A DNA stretch of 7,478 nucleotides from Bacteroidales bacterium Bact_23 (GTDB lineage Bacteria > Bacteroidota > Bacteroidia > Bacteroidales > Lentimicrobiaceae), in NCBI GenBank assembly GCA_001603685.1, contig LUZO01000079.1, positions 1-7,478 of the forward strand, given 5' to 3'. Position numbers and translations under genes: made by a program. Of this stretch, positions 6,035-7,478 are shown in pieces. Position 1 is the stretch's first letter. Every line of letters begins with the position of its first letter. A model generated the notes under the pieces. That model did no database searches, had not been told where the DNA came from, and worked only from the letters and a program-made list of their open reading frames with translations.

Positions 6035-7363
6035 GTATTTGGCAATTTTTGCGTTCAGGGTGGGGCGGGTAATCTCCAGTATGCGCGAGGCTTCCACCTT
6101 ATTCCAGCGGACCCTGTCAAGCACTTTCTGGATGTGTACCTTTTCCACGGCGGCAATGGAGACCAGTTCGAACTGCTCGTCGTTTGACGGAGGTGATACA
6201 TTAAGTAATACAATATGCTCTTTCTCAAGTACATCGGTTCGCGTCATAATCATTGCCTGCATCAGGGTGTTTTCCAGTTCCCTGACATTTCCGGGCCAGT
6301 CGTGATTATTTAACATTTCCATTACCCCGGCTCCGATCTTAACCACTTTCTTGTTCAGCTTGCGGTTTAGCTTCTGCATGATGTGCTTCACCAGCTCTTC
6401 GATGTCATTTTTACGATCTTTCAGCGGAGGGAGTGAAATGGTGAATACTTTCAGCCTGTAATAGAGCTCTTTCCGGAATTGTCCATTTTTCACCATCTCT
6501 TCCAGATCTTTATTGGTTGCGGCTATGATTCTGGCATTCAGAGGTATAAGGGTGTCGCTTCCGGGCTTTTCGAATTCGAGTTCCTGAAGTGTTCTAAGAA
6601 TCCGGGTTTGAATGGCATCGCTCAGTTCCGAAACATCATCCAGAAAAATGCTGCCTTCACCGGCAAGTTCAAACTTTCCTTTCTTCCCGGTGGTAGCACC
6701 CAGGAAAGCTCCTTTTTCATAGCCAAACAGCTCATTTTCAAGTATCTCTTCATTTACCGAGCAGTTTACCACCACAAATGGATGTTCACGGGTAATTCCG
6801 CTGTAGTGGATCAGCTTTGCAATCAGCTCTTTGCCGGTTCCGGTCTGGCCGGTAATCAGGGTGTTTACCTTGCTGAGTGAAACCCGCCCTACATTTTTGA
6901 AAATCTCGCGCATCTCAGGGGTTTTACCCACCAGCAGGTTGTCTTCCAGCGTTTTTCTGATTTCTGGTTTAATCGTCTCGGCCAGACTTCGGCTTTGATG
7001 TGATATTTCAATTCCGTTCCGGATAATCTGAAGAAGTTCCTGTATCTGTAGAGGTTTCTCTATAAAATCGTATGCCCCGGCTTGTATTGATTTTATAGTC
7101 AGAGCAACATCTCCGTGAGCCGTAAGGACTATTACCGGTATTCCGGGGTGAGAGCGTTTTAACTCTGATAATAACTCCAACCCCGATATGCCGGGCATCT
7201 GGTAATCGGTCACCACGATGTCGGGTTTGTGTTGGGTTACCATCTGAAGCCCCGACTCACCATCGCTGGCGGTAATAACTTCGTAGCCCGCCTTTGTCAG
7301 GCTGTTTGTAATCAATGTTCTGATGATGGAGTCGTCATCAATGGCCAATACTTTGCTTGTCAT
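6017..7363 (-). CDS. Sigma-54-type response regulator (receiver, AAA+, Fis helix-turn-helix)
   Basis: NtrC-family enhancer-binding protein of 448 residues, normal length. The receiver domain (about 4-118) has acidic-pocket residues Asp9-Asp11, phosphorylation site Asp53 in VVTDYQMP, Thr81 and Lys103, so phosphotransfer should work. The AAA+ domain (about 143-375) has Walker A GQTGTGKE (172-179), Sensor I AATNKD (281-286), arginine fingers in FRKELYYRL (296-304) and Sensor II WPGNVREL (356-363). The Fis-type helix-turn-helix is at about 405-446 (NKVEASRILEITRPTLNAKI). Two deviations stand out. The sigma-54-contacting loop reads GAFLGA (218-223) rather than GAFTGA, and Walker B reads IFLDDV with Asp243 in place of the usual Glu. 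No kinase gene is adjacent inside the window; it may lie beyond the right edge or elsewhere. Target genes are unknown. ATG 7361-7363 is chosen because the receiver fold begins directly after it. Confidence 0.96.
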   Translation of the reverse strand: MTSKVLAIDDDSIIRTLITNSLTKAGYEVITASDGESGLQMVTQHKPDIVVTDYQMPGISGLELLSELKRSHPGIPVIVLTAHGDVALTIKSIQAGAYDFIEKPLQIQELLQIIRNGIEISHQSRSLAETIKPEIRKTLEDNLLVGKTPEMREIFKNVGRVSLSKVNTLITGQTGTGKELIAKLIHYSGITREHPFVVVNCSVNEEILENELFGYEKGAFLGATTGKKGKFELAGEGSIFLDDVSELSDAIQTRILRTLQELEFEKPGSDTLIPLNARIIAATNKDLEEMVKNGQFRKELYYRLKVFTISLPPLKDRKNDIEELVKHIMQKLNRKLNKKVVKIGAGVMEMLNNHDWPGNVRELENTLMQAMIMTRTDVLEKEHIVLLNVSPPSNDEQFELVSIAAVEKVHIQKVLDRVRWNKVEASRILEITRPTLNAKIAKYGLKPS

Positions 7364-7371
7364 GGTCCGAT

Positions 7372-7390
7372 AGATTTAACCAGATTTAAC
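7372..7390. repeat. Tandem AGATTTAAC repeat at the start of the response regulator gene
   Basis: AGATTTAAC occurs at 7372-7380 and 7382-7390, a 10-bp period, so both copies face the same side of the helix. An adjoining ATTAAAC (7391-7397) makes TTTAA-CA-TTAAA, a short inverted repeat, with the second copy. The array lies 9 to 34 bp upstream of the ATG, where a bound protein could block transcription. Such in-phase repeats suggest a protein-binding site, perhaps for autoregulation. Confidence 0.4.
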
Positions 7391-7440
7391 ATTAAACGGA
7401 TAACAAAATGTGCTGCATAATATCCCGCAGACTGTTGCTG

Positions 7441-7457
7441 TGTAAAAGAATTTTACA
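7441..7457. promoter_or_regulatory. Palindrome about 80 bp upstream of the response regulator gene
   Basis: TGTAAAA and TTTTACA are perfect 7-bp arms around GAA. Flanking GCTG and CAGC-like bases allow a longer, bulged stem. No U-tract follows. The spacing suits a dimeric activator or repressor, but no family is recognised, and it could belong to a gene beyond the right edge. Confidence 0.35.
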
Positions 7458-7478
7458 GCGATAAATTTAGAGATAATT

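Noticed and set aside
5861..6187. 108-codon plus-strand open frame starting in the 5616-6016 gap
   Set aside because: More than half overlaps the regulator's helix-turn-helix on the other strand, and the non-overlapping part has no ribosome-binding site or family resemblance.
6479..6880. 133-codon open frame on the plus strand opposite the response regulator
   Set aside because: It is antisense to the conserved AAA+ core and has no recognisable motif or promoter; codon content is that of a complement strand.
59..7363. A single functional system linking all four genes
   Set aside because: The genes differ in orientation, are separated by terminators, and act in different compartments and pathways; nothing in the sequence ties them together beyond one shared octamer.

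Overview
The window carries four complete protein genes and looks like chromosome from a member of the phylum Bacteroidota. The reasons are: an S46-family dipeptidyl-peptidase; a secreted protein ending in a type IX secretion (Por) C-terminal sorting domain; start codons without Shine-Dalgarno sequences but with A/T-rich leaders; and a perfect Bacteroidota -7 promoter box (TAnnTTTG) just before one gene. Base composition is near 50 % GC by eye, which would suit an environmental Bacteroidales/Marinilabiliales-type lineage, but the genus cannot be fixed from this sequence.

Layout. At 59-2218 (+) is an S46 peptidase with the arginine diagnostic of DPP11, the Asp/Glu-specific dipeptidyl-peptidase. 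A strong intrinsic terminator follows (2254-2294). At 2414-4180 (+) is a secreted GH18 glycoside hydrolase with a CUB domain and a type IX sorting tail, preceded by a promoter that leaves almost no leader. It converges on a glyceraldehyde-3-phosphate dehydrogenase at 4362-5615 (-), and the two share a bidirectional terminator (4239-4273). A 401-bp gap (5616-6016) holds a candidate promoter, an operator-like palindrome and a U-tailed hairpin, all read towards the dehydrogenase. At 6017-7363 (-) is a sigma-54-type response regulator (receiver, AAA+, Fis helix-turn-helix). The last 115 bp is its upstream region, with a tandem TTTAAC-type repeat and a palindrome.

How they fit together. Each gene appears to be its own transcription unit, and there is no operon in the window. 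The first two products act outside the cytoplasm: periplasmic peptide trimming and secreted or surface glycan hydrolysis. The third is central carbon metabolism and the fourth is regulatory. The octamer GATTTAAC occurs upstream of both minus-strand genes, which hints at shared control but does not prove it.

I do not see a new multi-gene system, mobile element, CRISPR array, tRNA or rRNA. The most unusual items are deviations inside known families. The regulator has GAFLGA in place of GAFTGA and Asp-Asp in place of Asp-Glu in Walker B. The dehydrogenase is long and has lost the NAD-selecting aspartate. The GH18 enzyme keeps only the last two acidic residues of its DxxDxDxE motif.
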